Positions 39,512-51,439 of a stretch of 64,000 nucleotides of DNA are shown piece after piece. The translations under genes and the position numbers were made by a program. Source of the DNA: Gavia stellata. Taxonomy: Eukaryota > Chordata > Aves > Gaviiformes > Gaviidae. The notes under the pieces are model-generated. The model had not been told where the DNA came from and did no database searches. It saw nothing but the letters and a program-made list of their open reading frames with translations. Location: NCBI RefSeq assembly GCF_030936135.1, contig NC_082597.1, positions 40,839,095-40,903,094 on the forward strand, read 5' to 3'. Position 1 is the first letter of the stretch; each line of letters opens with the position of its first letter.

Positions 39512-42500
39512 GAGGCAATTGGGTTAGAGTAGCTCAACTTCAAATGAAAAACACATCCTAATCTAGCAGGACCTGCACTGGAAATAATGCATCAGAGCGT
39601 CCTGGCCCTTTCTGAGGCCTGATCTGCACTCAAGTTTGGCCACTGGAGCTGTGCTTCAGTTAGGAGTTTCCAGACTTGCTGACACAGTCATGCCAGCAGA
39701 GCCCTAGCATGGACGGGATCTGCTGGGAAACAGCTTCTTTCGGTCATCTTATGTAGTCCCTTTGGGGAATACTGTCTGCTTTTCTCCTTTAAGGGCTTTT
39801 TCCTTTAGACGTGCCGTCAGATCCTTCCCAGCCCAGCCAACACCACAGTTCACCATGTCCTCACCCCTGTGACTCTTCCCCTCTTCACATCCATGGTGGC
39901 AATCACAAGTGACATGGTGGGATGCATGGGGTCACATCTTCTAATCACAGGGACACACTGAACCCAAGTTACAAGGAGGTTTCCTGCCGTGACCGCGGGG
40001 TCGGCAAGGAGGGGTGACGAAGCTGCAGAGAAATTTAAAACTAAGAGGAAGCTTTAGGTAGACCTGCTCCAAGGTGTTTGATACTTTCTCATGTTCCCCC
40101 CTCTCAAATAAGCCAGCACATCACTTCACGAGCCAGTATGTTGGTATCTCCAAACTACTGGCACCATTTCTTACTTCTTTCCTCCTAGGGAGACCTTTGG
40201 CGTTCAAACATAGTCCCAGTTCAGTATCACCAACAGGGACCTGACGCAGTCTCCTCAAAGCCTTCTGCCGCTGGGGCTCTCAGCCTCTTCATGGGCAGGT
40301 CTTCCTCACCGCGAGGACTGACCAGCCCCTCTCAGGCCCTTTCTTTCTCCCGTAAGCTCCCCGCAGATCTTGCCTGTTTGTTGGTCTTACAATTCACCAC
40401 CTAGGGAGCAGCCATTTGCAGGTGAGACCCACACATGGGGTGACTCTGGGGTTTTTAGGCTTACCATAACAAACATAAAATTGAATGAATGCACAAACCT
40501 ACCCAATACCTCACTTAATAAAAAAGTTAACTCTAGTGATGGCAGAGGTATGCAAAATAACTGCAAAACCTAATCACCGCAGGAAGAAGTGTACGACACT
40601 CCTGATCTCAGCTACTGTTAAGATCTGTGTAGGATGTTCTTGCTGCATAACATGGAAAATGGCAATTCCTATAATTTTCCTGTTTTGTAGGGCATCATAT
40701 TTTACCTGATTTGTGAGACCAGATAATGAGCTGAGGTCTTAAAATGAAGTAATATAGGAAAGTGTTAGTTTCGATAAGTAGAGAATTATATCTTTAACTG
40801 TGAATTTACAGTATTTTACAAATTTAAGACTGACCATTTTAAACATGACCAACGAAAAAACAAAGACCAAAAAGGGGTGCCTTTTTAACTTAAAATAATA
40901 TTGACATAATTTTCTTGGATTTTCACATTATTTTGAAAAGACCTTCAAAGCAGGGCTGTCAAAATGTTATTAATAAGGTGTAAAATAGCTCATATGTTAA
41001 CTTTCTTCACATTTCACTACGAATAAAAAAACCCCAAAAAATAAAGAGAAACCATTTCTGCAAAGTAAATTTAGCTTAAGTGCATTATTATTTTTTCAGC
41101 AAAATGGGTCATTGGCGTAAACCTGTGAACATTTTTTGGTTTTCCATGGTTTGATGAAAATTAGACATATTCCATTAAACTCATATGAAGAATGTGCAAA
41201 ATCATTTGAAACAGAAAGGAAAAACATATCTGAACAGGCTTTTTTGCAGCAAGTTTTAAACTGCACACGGCTTCAGTCAGAGGACTTGGAAGGCAGCTTA
41301 ATTTCTTTGAGCTATGAGACAGAAGGCCAAAGCCCTCAGCAGAAGTAAATTGGTATTGCTCCACTGAACACATTGGAGCCGTGCTAATGGCAAAGGAATC
41401 ATGCTGATTGACATCATATGATGATTTGGCCCCATTTTGTCTCCTGGGTGAATGAGATTTTCTGTGTTAAAGAGAACATTATTATTCCACAAATGGCACA
41501 GCACTGTCGCCCTAAACACTAGCTCACTTTTTAAAACTGTTGATTCCCAAAGATTCCTTAATCTCAGTCAGGGTAAATAGGACAAAACAGGTTTCCGTTT
41601 CCTAAGACTGTGATGTGGTGCGCTTTGTTGCTACCCTGAGCTTGCACGAGTTCACTGTATCTGCTTGAACATGGACTCCAGCCTGTGAATGTTGTCTGGC
41701 CACCGGACTGATACTCCCCAATTTTTGTTAGAAAAAAGAGGTACATTCCTAAGAAACCAACACTTGCCGCTTTAGCAGTTTAAGTGTTCACAATTAACAA
41801 GAACCATCCTCCGCATAATTCTGCAGCTTCAGAAAAGAATAACACATGGTTTAAAAATCTGCAAAATGATGCGGATATCTTATTAGTTCACTGTTGTTCT
41901 GTAAATCCATCTCGTCTGCTATCACCTCACCTCCCCCTCCCCGAGTCCTTAACTCTTAGTTCTGCCCTCTAACATTTGCAAATATATACAGAAAAGTCAA
42001 AATAACAAATTATAAGGTGACCGTGAAAGCTTATTTTCCATGCACAGTGCTAATCCATACTCCAGTGGGGTGGATGTTTCTTGGCTGCAGGTAGATGCTA
42101 CACTTTGAAGTGTGGCTCAATTGCTGAGCTGTATGTTGTGCTTGACAGCAGGCTGCTGGCATGGAGGCCACTGTAACCCATATCTCTAGTGACCAGTTGC
42201 ACATTCTTTAGTGCATCTGGGTCTTAATAATTGTATATCCTTGTTAGAATTTGTCACACTCCAGGCTACAGGTGACCTCCTGAGCTCTACAAGGTGTGTA
42301 GCAACACCGTTACATTGGTTAGAGTAATAAGACACATACCACATACAAGATATATGCAAGACACATACCCTGGAGAACCAATGGAAAGTAAAATCCTGGG
42401 GTCACAAATTTTCCACATGTCCTATGGCTCTATTGCTGGAGAAAATTGTCTTGTTCATATGGACATGCCTCAGGACAACCCATGAATGTTAACTAAGGTA

Positions 42501-45500
42501 GCCCTTGCTGCCTTGCTTTCTTCTATCACCTGAGTTTCAAACTACCCAGCATTTTCCATGCCAAAATAATTTTGCTCCCAGCTGCATGACGAAGTTTCAG
42601 AATAGAAAGTGTAGCTGAACTGCACTTAGCAACCTTAAAATATTTCAGTTATTCCCTTCCTTGAAGCCTTCTCTCTCTTTCTGCTGCCTACAAAATTAAT
42701 TTAGTCATAATGTCTGTGGCTTTGCTGATTCCTCGTCACATCTTCATGTGAATGAGTCACTTAAGTCCACAAGACCCCCAAGAGCATTTGTGTTTGTTTC
42801 TCAGTCTCACAGTTGGGTGAACTGCTTCAGATCACAGACTATATACTCTGCTCTTATTTCCAGCATGGTGTGAAGCCAGTGTAGCCCTATGAACATTTCT
42901 AACAGTAGATTACCTGGATATCTAACTTATAGCATGGTTTTAACACAATCATTCTGTTGTCAGCACAAACCAAACTTTTCTAGACTTCTAATTTTTCTAT
43001 CTAAGCAGCCTGTTGCAATAACCCGGGTAACTGGTAGTCGAGGGATAACAAATCCTCTTCTAGGGACGAAGAGAGTGAATCAAGACCCTTAAAGTAAATT
43101 GTCTGACTTCAGCTCTGCTAAGGTGAGCAAGAAATCTGTGCAGGGCTGCCAGGTGTGACACAGGACCCAAGGGATACACATGGTCTCATCAAGCAGCAGC
43201 TGGAGCCCAGGCAGAAATGCTTAGTAGTCTAAAAGGCACTAAATGCTTCGTTAGGTGGCTGAATCCCACTTAATTTATCCAATCTTAATTTGAGAAATAG
43301 ATCCACTGAAGACCAGAACAGATCAGGAAACCTCTATATTTTCTCTATTTGGAGACATTAGCATGTTTGTGATGTGGTGGTCATGGTCCGTAATACGCAG
43401 TAGTACATAAACTGTGTTCTCCTGTGGAATATTCTCTAAACATTCAGTCTGGTGGCTTGCATTTCTTGAATAAGTGTCAATATTAATTTCTGGTTTCATC
43501 TCTTTGTACATATTTTTCATTTCTGCCTACATAGTTCCAGGCTCTCTAATACATTTCTATTCCAATATAACTTAAAGTGATAGTCATCAGACAGTAGGAA
43601 TAAATTCAAACCATGGATCTATAAGCACAAAAAGTTTATACCAACTATATCACCTATCATTTCAAGCTTCAGGAATGGCTGCTATGTGACCAGAAACCAG
43701 ACTTCTTGGAAGATATAAAACCCACTCCACCTGCTCACAAAATTCTCCACACCAGCATGAAATCTATGGCAGTTGTTCCTTTTACATAATGTTGTTGTGG
43801 TTATTGCAGTTAGAGCCACACATTATTAAAATTGACTTGCATTATTAACATCAACTTATGGTCACTGCCATCCAAAAAAAATTAGTCTTTTGAGAATATT
43901 TGAAGCAGAGCCAATTTCAGCTCTGAAAAACTGCTCTTGAAGTCTTTTGTCCACAACTTTTTGCATCTGTAGCACATCTATTCTAAAGCCACAGGCAATT
44001 TTTTTTTTATCAGATGGTTTGTATATTTCTTTGTATATATATTTAAAAAATTATGTTTAAACAAGTTAGCCACACTGTACTCCAGAATGGCCTCTTTATT
44101 CTATTGATTCAAATCCTTTTTCCACGGGCTGAGAGACTGAGAAATAATAATTGAAAAAGGTAATAGCAGGAAATTCCCTGTGTCACCATAAGAGTCCATG
44201 TGTAGTATGAGAGGCAGAATCTTAAATCACAGGGAGAAGGTAATTCATCGTCATTGTTTGTGCTATGGTATTAAGCATGTCAGAGATAGCACATCTGGAT
44301 CCTTTGTACCACTATCACCATACCTAAAACCGTATCTGACAGACAATTTCCTGTGCTTAATGTGATGAACTCTTTCAGAATCTGGAATGTCTCTTAGAAC
44401 AGAGGACATTTTTGAAATCCAACCAGTATAAAACAAGCCCTCATTTCCTTCCCATTTAAGCACACTCTGTTGTGTTCAGTAGTCTGTAATTTCTCATTTG
44501 TGCTGACAAACAGTCCCATCCTTGATCATTTTGCAAGAGGCTCCAGGGATCCATCATGCTTCCCATCAGGTTGGGTTGTAAACTTCTGTCTTGTCGCTCT
44601 GATCACATTCCAGTTCATGTAATTCACATTCTGGCTCCCTGAATTCCTCTCCCAGTTGCAATTAGGTATGACGTTGTCATTCACCTCCTTTTCTGATGTT
44701 CTGAGCCTTGTTGCCACATGATCCTTACTCCCCACCCCATCTGTTTGCCTGTGTATAAACATATCAGGAACTGCAATAGCCCGGGTATCAAGGCAGCATA
44801 CTCCCAACTCCTTTGCTGCAGCGATGGGAGAAGTGATTGCAATTAGCTTCCTGCGCAGCAACACAGTGCTGGTATATTTCTTTGGTATATTCATTCCTAT
44901 TCATATTCACACCACTGCTATATACTTTTTATTAAACAATTTCCTCAGTCACTGCTTTTCTTGAAAGAGTCTATTTTAATCCTATGCCAGAGGATCTCAA
45001 CAGTATTTACAGCAGTAGATGCTTGTCCAGGCAGGGAACAGAAGCAAATAATGGAGGCCCTGATGAACAGCCACCATTCCTTCAATGGCTCCACTTCCTA
45101 ATATTTGTTACTCTTAATATTCTGCTAATCAATGATACAGATATTAAGCAAATATTACTGCAGATAATATACAGATAGTCAAAGATGTTTTTGACAAACA
45201 TTTTTGAGCAAAACCCAATACATTCTGAAAGATAATTTTTTAATAGAGACAGTAGTAAGTGCATTCAACTCCTTTCTCATCCCCAACAAAATCAAATTTA
45301 CAGAAGATCTTTCCTGGTGTGAATTAACTGTAATAATAAAGAACTTAGTGTCAAGTTAAGTAATGATAGATTTAATGGTTCAGAGTGTAGCTGCTGCTTT
45401 ATTTAATTCACGACAATGATAAAATGTAGTTTAGGAAATACTTGTATGACACTGAAGTAATATGTTCAGCTGAAACTTTAGCAAGAAAATGCATTACAGC

Positions 45501-48500
45501 AACAAAACAGTCAGTATTCATATAACAACCTGGGTTTAGCTGATCTGGCAAATCTTTTAGATAACAAACACCACAAAAGCACAGTTTGAAACCACTTAGA
45601 AACACGTTACGTTCATTTAATAGCAGATGTGAAACTAGTGACACTTTGGGCCTTTTAATACAATCCCTGGAACCCACTCCACTAATTAACCTCCTGATGT
45701 TAGCAAGATCACACACTTTCAGTGTAAAGAGCTGATACACTGAAATGCCTTGAGACTGTTTTATGAAGCTGCCTGAGAGAGCACTTGGGTATGTCCATAT
45801 TCAGTGCCTGGTTTTCTTACCAGTTTCCTCCACAGCCTTGTGTGTGCAAGTCCGTTAGCACAGTTAGCTCAGTTTTCATGAAAAAATGGGCCAAACAGTC
45901 TTTTCCAATCTTGCACAGGTTAATGTAGATGAAGAAACTGGAGTCTCTCTGATGAATTATACTGGCTGAATTTGAGCTCCTCACAGATTGGGAAGGAAGA
46001 ATATTATATGTCTCCTATCCCTCTTACTGCTCAAGGACCTCCCTTGCCTTTTATTCCTTCATGCCTTTTCCACTTCTCTGGTTCCTGTCTTTTAAAGAAT
46101 TCTGGACTGCTCAAGCAAATTTTATAAAATCTAGTGGTAAGGGGATATTGCTGTGGAGACTTGTTATTCTCTACAAGGAGAAAGTATTTGTAAGTAAGTG
46201 GATTTGAGACAGAAAGGGAGAGGCACGATTTTCCCATTCCTCCCCAGTGTCCAAGTTCACATAGATAAAGGATTCAACCCTATCAAGTGGTGAATGACAT
46301 CACCCCTCTACCTCCCCAGGAAACCCAAGCAGGCTCAGCATTTTGCAAAATACACCGAGGGTCAGCTTACAGTTCAAAAAAGAAAGACTTGAAAAGAACA
46401 AAAAGCAGTTTAATCCAAACCACTGCACAAAAAGAGAGCCCTTCAGTGAAAGGATGAGAATATTGCTATTGACAGGGGTGGGGAGAAAACCTGCCAGTTT
46501 TCTTGATATATAATTATCAAGAATAATCGCATTGCCATGGATGAAGCCAGAAGAGATCCAAGCCTCCCTTTGGTCCCTGAATGAGGTCCTAATGTAACAT
46601 TTCCCCAGATCGACACAGCCCAGTTCTCTCCTGGAGGAGAGGTGTCCAGGCAGCTTCCTCAGCCTGAACCTTTGTGGGGGTAGATTTTGGTTCTAGCCTG
46701 GAACAGCATTAGGTATGCTCTCTATAACTGGCTGACCCAAACAACCCAAAGTCAAATATCCCCTCAACTGAGGAGGGTTGAATCCAGCCTAAATCAGCCG
46801 AGTTTTCTCCCATGCCAGAAAACCTTTGGCTAAGCAGTTAGGACAGGTCTTAAGCAGAGCCAAAGAACTGGCTTTTAATTTTGTGGTTTCAAACCTATTT
46901 CAGAATTTAAACTGATAATCCTTCGTCTTAATTTAAAAAAAAACCCTGCTGCCTCACTTAATCATGTTTCTAAACATACTTGGGTCAGATCTGCAGTGCC
47001 CTGGTGTCCTTCCCAGAGGGGAAGCCAGCAGTTCCAGCTCCTTAGGTTCACTCTCCAGGCATCCCTGAGGACCATACAGCTAACAGAGCTATCTCTTGGG
47101 GCACCCTTTGGCTACCAGCTCTGCTCTGATGAGCCCCAGCTGCAACATTGGCTTCTTAGGGGCCCTGACAGCCAGCCAAATTTGGGGCAGATTAGGCATT
47201 GCATGAACAGGTTGAACTGGCTGTCAACACAACAGCCAGGACACAAAGGTGGATCGGGGCCAAATTCCGCTCACGCTGAGCTGAGTGCAGCAAACCCTTG
47301 GATCTTGATAAGCTCAATATCTTTATTCTTTTTTCTTTCAAATTAACCTCTCCTGTTTTGCTTCACTCTTCTTTCATTTTTCAAAATCAGATTTCTTTTT
47401 TGTTTGTCTATCTGCCTCTGTCTTTTTCTTCATTGTTTTGTGTTTCCAGTAACAGATTTATTAACACTCCCTTCATTGTTTATGGCATTCCTGACATTGC
47501 TTTACTGACTCATATTTTACCATAAACTGTAACTTCTTCCTTTTTCTATTCATGCTGTATTTTTCCCCCAAATGCAATCCCCTCTGAGAACAACACGTTC
47601 CCCCGAAATCCCTTAAATGATGTAACAAATCATTCTTTGGAGATAGTTTGACCCATGTGTGATGTCTTATCTCTTGCCATTAAATCATTGTTTGGCTTTG
47701 ACATGAAAAATCACTAGTTTATATTAAATAGACTTGGTTTTAAGTTGGCATTCAGCTCTCCTAGCAAAGGCAGGGACGCATTGTCTTTCTTCCTACCACT
47801 CTTTTCTTATACTATTTAAGATCATAATATAAGTTTTTTCTCCCTTTGCTATTCCAAAGCACTAAGGTCTTGGCTATGTGTCTTTCCTCTGTATGCTTGA
47901 TTTTATTGGGTAACATTGAGAGGAACATAACCTTTGATGAGATTGTTGTGAAAAAACAAAAACAATCTTCTCCAACACCCCACAAAAGAAAACCCTTATG
48001 GTTTTATTGTCCTATCAAGGATTTATTGTCAAATTCCATTTCAGCAATTCCAGACATCATGATTAAAAAGTGGATGTGGGCTCAGAAAAATGTCCCATTG
48101 TTACTTTGAGTCAACTGCTAACTCAAAATATTCTCTGATAAAAATACCAAGAGGACTCCATGAAGCAGTAGTGCTGGGATCTCTGTTACAGCATCGTGGC
48201 TCTGAGAGGGACTTCCTGCAGAGCAGATGAATCCATCCTACCAGCCCAGAGAGTAAGTAGGACTCATTTCCTAGCAGGCTGGATTGACTGAGCAAAAAGG
48301 TCAATGTATCAATGCATAATCAATGCACCCTAATGCAATATTACACTAATGCTTTTTCTTGACTGACCGCTGCTTCTATTGATTTTAAGAAGTTCAGTAT
48401 TGCAGGGCAGGATTCATTCACTCCAGCTTCACCTATCTGCAATGCAAATGACTCATCTTACCTCTTTGGACATCTATTTTAGAATGAGATGGCTCAAATC

Positions 48501-48565
48501 CTAGATGTGCTTATTTCTCTTCATTGATTATAAGGAGAGTCCAAACAGGTAGCTCAGATACAGCA
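39512..48565. other. No gene seen, 9 kb
   Basis: The longest open stretches are minus 44526-44894 (122 codons), minus 45408-45740 and plus 46996-47346. None has a family signature. The minus ones are separated by stops and frame changes. Confidence 0.55.
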
Positions 48566-48636
48566 GAGGGGTTGGACTAGATGATCTTTAAAGGTCCCTT
48601 CCAACTCAAAGCATTCTGTGATTCTGTGATTCTATG
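48566..48636 (+). mobile_element. CR1 LINE, last about 70 bp
   Basis: This is a heavily 5'-truncated CR1 tail: GGGGTTGGACTAGATGATC, then AAAGGTCCCTTCCAAC, ending with three 8-mers ATTCTGTG ATTCTGTG ATTCTATG (48613-48636). It has the same orientation and the same tail as the copy at 3450-3891. Confidence 0.92.
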
Positions 48637-48890
48637 AGATTAATTTCTACTGTGTAGAGTTCTGTGTATGGCCAGGTAAATCCCATCCAGACAGATTTCT
48701 ATTTGTTTTGTGCTTGGTATTTTGCTGTTTCCATGGAAAAATGGAGGAGAAAACTTCAGGAGGCTACAGAATATTATAAGTAAATAAATTTTCCAACATC
48801 AAAGGCACTGGGCGAGTTTTAGAGGCAAATTCACTTCAGTGGCAAGTTGGTAATATTCTGAATTACTTCCTTGATTCAATCTCATTTAAA

Positions 48891-48922
48891 CAGTCATAGT
48901 AGCATATAATCATAGTACTTCA
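48891..48922 (+). repeat. Left 32-bp inverted repeat arm
   Basis: The arm starts CAGTCATAGTAGCATATAAT and ends CATAGTACTTCA. It pairs with 49147-49178 at 31 of 32 positions. Confidence 0.9.
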
Positions 48923-49146
48923 GTTTTATTCCTTAGAGCATTAGGAAATAAAGACAAATTGTCTAAATAAACAGAGGAACTGTTCACCTCACTCCAGATG
49001 AAACTCTTGTGTCAAAGTTCCTCACTGAAGACAATATTTTGCTGTTGATTTTAATGGCACCACAGTTTTAACCAAAAAGTATGTTGTATCATACATCATT
49101 ATGTTGACACAAAAGGAGGATATTTTGAGGGCTGTATCCAAAATGT

Positions 49147-49178
49147 TGAAGTACTATGATTATATGCTACCATGACTG
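49147..49178 (-). repeat. Right 32-bp inverted repeat arm
   Basis: This is the reverse complement of the left arm with one mismatch. It abuts the truncated end of the ERV leader (from about 49179). Confidence 0.9.
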
Positions 49179-49185
49179 TAGGAAG

Positions 49186-49360
49186 GGCCACAATCCCTTC
49201 AGAGGTACACCTGCTGTGGCACAGACATAACCATGGCCACAGACACTTCGAGATGTACCTGCTCTGGTGTGGACTTATTCATGGCCACAGATGCTTCGGG
49301 GTGTCCTGCTCCCATGTGGACTCATCCACAGGTCACAGTCCCTTCAACTTGAGTTCACAC
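49186..49360 (-). repeat. 48-bp tandem repeats in ERV leader, 3 copies plus a partial
   Basis: On the plus strand the units start with GGCCACA or GGTCACAG at 49186, 49235, 49283 and 49331 (partial). Each carries a CTTC core followed by a TG(T/A)-CCTGCT block and a GTGGACT/CAGACAT end. The copies are diverged but spaced at 48-49 bp. Confidence 0.8.
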
Positions 49361-49654
49361 TGGAGTTCCAGCAGCACAGAAACAGCAGCGATGCCCTGGC
49401 CATCTGCCAGCCCAGGTCTGTGTCCATTGCTGTTGTCAAAATGTCCCCAGGCACAGCAGAGTCAGATGATAAGCAGTACAGCAAGCAACGAAAGCAAAAA
49501 GCAGCCACTAATGAGCACTAGACTAATACACAGTGAGGCAGGCAAGCCCCATGGCAAGCACAGAAGCCTGCCAATTAATAGGCAAACAGCAATAACAGCA
49601 ATAAATTCAATCTAGCACATTCCAAGCAAACCTGTCATTATCTCAAACCCTCAA

Positions 49655-49672
49655 GCCCCATGTTGGGCGCCA
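49655..49672 (-). promoter_or_regulatory. Retroviral primer-binding site for tRNA-Lys(1,2)
   Basis: The minus strand reads TGGCGCCCAACATGGGGC, which differs at one position from the standard tRNA-Lys1,2 primer site with CGTGGGGC. It lies nine bases past the LTR end, a longer gap than usual. Confidence 0.85.
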
Positions 49673-49681
49673 AAAAAGGAC

Positions 49682-50275
49682 TGTCATGGTTTAGCCCCAG
49701 CCGGCAACTAAGCACCACACAGCCGCTCACTCAATCCCCCTGCAGCGGGATGGGGAAAGAGAATCAGAAGGGTCAAAGTGAGAAAACTCGTGGGTTGAGA
49801 AAAAAACAATAAAATAAAATAAAATAATAATGAAAATAATAATAATAATTTGTAAAGAAAAGGAAAATAACAAAGACAGAGAAATAAAACCCAAGAAAAA
49901 CAAGTGATGCAAATGAAAACAATTGCTCACCACCAACCGATTGATGCCCCGCCTGTCCCCGAGCAGCTGCCTCCCTGCCAACCTTCCCCCTAGTTTTATG
50001 GCTGAGCATGACATCATATGGTATGGCATATCCCTTTGGTCAGTTGGGGTCAGCTGTCCCGGCTGTGTCCCCTCCCAACTTCTTGTGCACCCCCAGCCTA
50101 CTCGCTGGTGGGGTGGTGTGAGAAGCAGAAAAGGCCTTGACTCTGTGTAAGCACTGCTCAGCAGTAACTAAAACATCCCTGTGTTATCAACACTGTTTTC
50201 AGCACAAATCCAAAACACAGCCCCTTACCAGCTACTATGAAGAAAATTAACTCTATCCCAGGCAAAACCAGCATA
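49682..50275 (-). repeat. ERV 5' long terminal repeat, about 594 bp
   Basis: The minus-strand 3' end is ...CCATGACA, a canonical CA end. The 5' end reads TATGCTGGTTTTGCC, where TG appears to have mutated to TA. Inside are a CATAAAA-like box (minus, about 50002-49996) and an A/T repeat tract (plus 49810-49850: AAAAT then AAT units). The orientation follows from the primer-binding site. Confidence 0.85.
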
Positions 50276-51439
50276 CCAGGCTGTAGACAAACAAAATTTA
50301 CATGTATGAACACGTTGCTTTTTTACATCTGTCTCCCCCAGAGTAGATACAGGATTGGACTGGTGTCCAAGCCAGCGTACATTGTGCCAACCTCGGGTCA
50401 ATGTTCATCACAAATCCCTAGCAGTAACACTCAAGTTTACAGCTGCCTGAAGCTAGCAACTTCTGGTAGTAAGGGTGAGCTGCAATTTCCCCTTCATGTG
50501 CGTCTATTAGGCATCCGCAGCTCTGAGCCCCCTCTCTATGGGAGACCTTCTGGTCCTTTGTTCAAAGAGGAAAACATCCCTTCTCATGGGAAGGAGTAGA
50601 AGGAAGAGGAAGATGCAATTGTCTCTGTGTTTTGCCCCTCTACTCCCAATTTTTTCTGTAGAGATAATCCAAGAGTCTAGCCACCATCTCATGATCTGGG
50701 TGATTAAGGCTCAGCTCCCAGGATTTCAAATCACGGGTAAGATATGCCCAAGGAAAACCAGTCTTTGGAGGAGGAGGAACCAGAAGTCAGTATTTCTCCT
50801 TCCAGTGAGTATGGCTAGGTTATGGAGTTATGCTTTTTCTCTGGTCTAGCAAAGTTTGAATTCTTCTGGCACAGTTTCTGAGGTTCGGCAGATGGAAGGG
50901 CAACTGCCAGAACTGTCTGGTAGCTAGATGACTTTCCTGGGAGACACACGAATTTCTGAAAGCAGCTCTCACTGCTTGGACTAAAGGTCTGAGTGCTAGG
51001 GAAAGGGTGGGGGATGGGACAGAAACTTTTCCTCCGGACCTGTTTTAAAAGAAAGTGGTTGCTGCAGGTGAATTTTACCTGAACCCAATCCTGTCAGTAT
51101 AAGGCACGGGCAAAGGTCTCTGCTCAAGGAGATCTTTTAATGTATTTATAAGCCACAGTTGCATGGCTTTGTCCAGATGGAGGCAGTCTGGGTGTGCTTT
51201 GAGACAGTCGTGGGCACTTGAGGGGTCTTAAAGTAGAACAGCATGGTACGTGGTTTTCTCTTAAGAGCAGCTGTCTGAAGGTGTTTAAAGTCGCTCCTGA
51301 AGATGAAGATGGGGCCCTGGTGGAAACAGCTAGCCCCCAGAGCACAGCAGTGAGGCCACCAGCACGCTGTGGAAAACCTCAGCAGAATCCTATGGGCATA
51401 CCTTTAAAAAATCTGTTCCCTGACGCCATTTGCTTTCTG
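50276..51439. other. No gene seen
   Basis: Sequence between the ERV LTR and the GC-rich block. Short open stretches on both strands have no recognised motif. Confidence 0.55.

Larger units (their letters stand above)
48891..49178. mobile_element. 288-bp element with 32-bp inverted terminal repeats (candidate MITE)
   Basis: Positions 48891-48922 and 49147-49178 are reverse complements over 32 bp with one mismatch (A versus G at the eighth position). The ends read CAGTCAT...ATGACTG. The 224-bp interior is AT-rich and has no coding frame. The right flank begins TA and the left flank ends AA, so a TA target duplication with one substitution is possible but not shown. Termini beginning CAGT are common among Tc1/mariner elements. 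I do not recognise the family. A local inverted duplication at the adjoining ERV breakpoint is the main alternative. Confidence 0.5.
49179..50275 (-). mobile_element. Truncated ERVK-type endogenous retrovirus: 5' LTR, primer site and leader
   Basis: Read on the minus strand this is an LTR (50275-49682), a nine-base spacer, an 18-base primer-binding site and about 480 bp of leader that stops near 49179. No gag, pol, env or 3' LTR is present, so the copy is a broken remnant. The LTR sequence belongs to a family seen repeatedly in bird genomes. The lysine-tRNA primer site places it with the beta-like ERVK group. Antisense open stretches on the plus strand (49172-49615) are by-products. Confidence 0.85.

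Noticed and set aside
49172..49615. 147-codon plus-strand open stretch
   Set aside because: It is the antisense of the ERV leader and its 48-bp repeats. The element is read on the minus strand.
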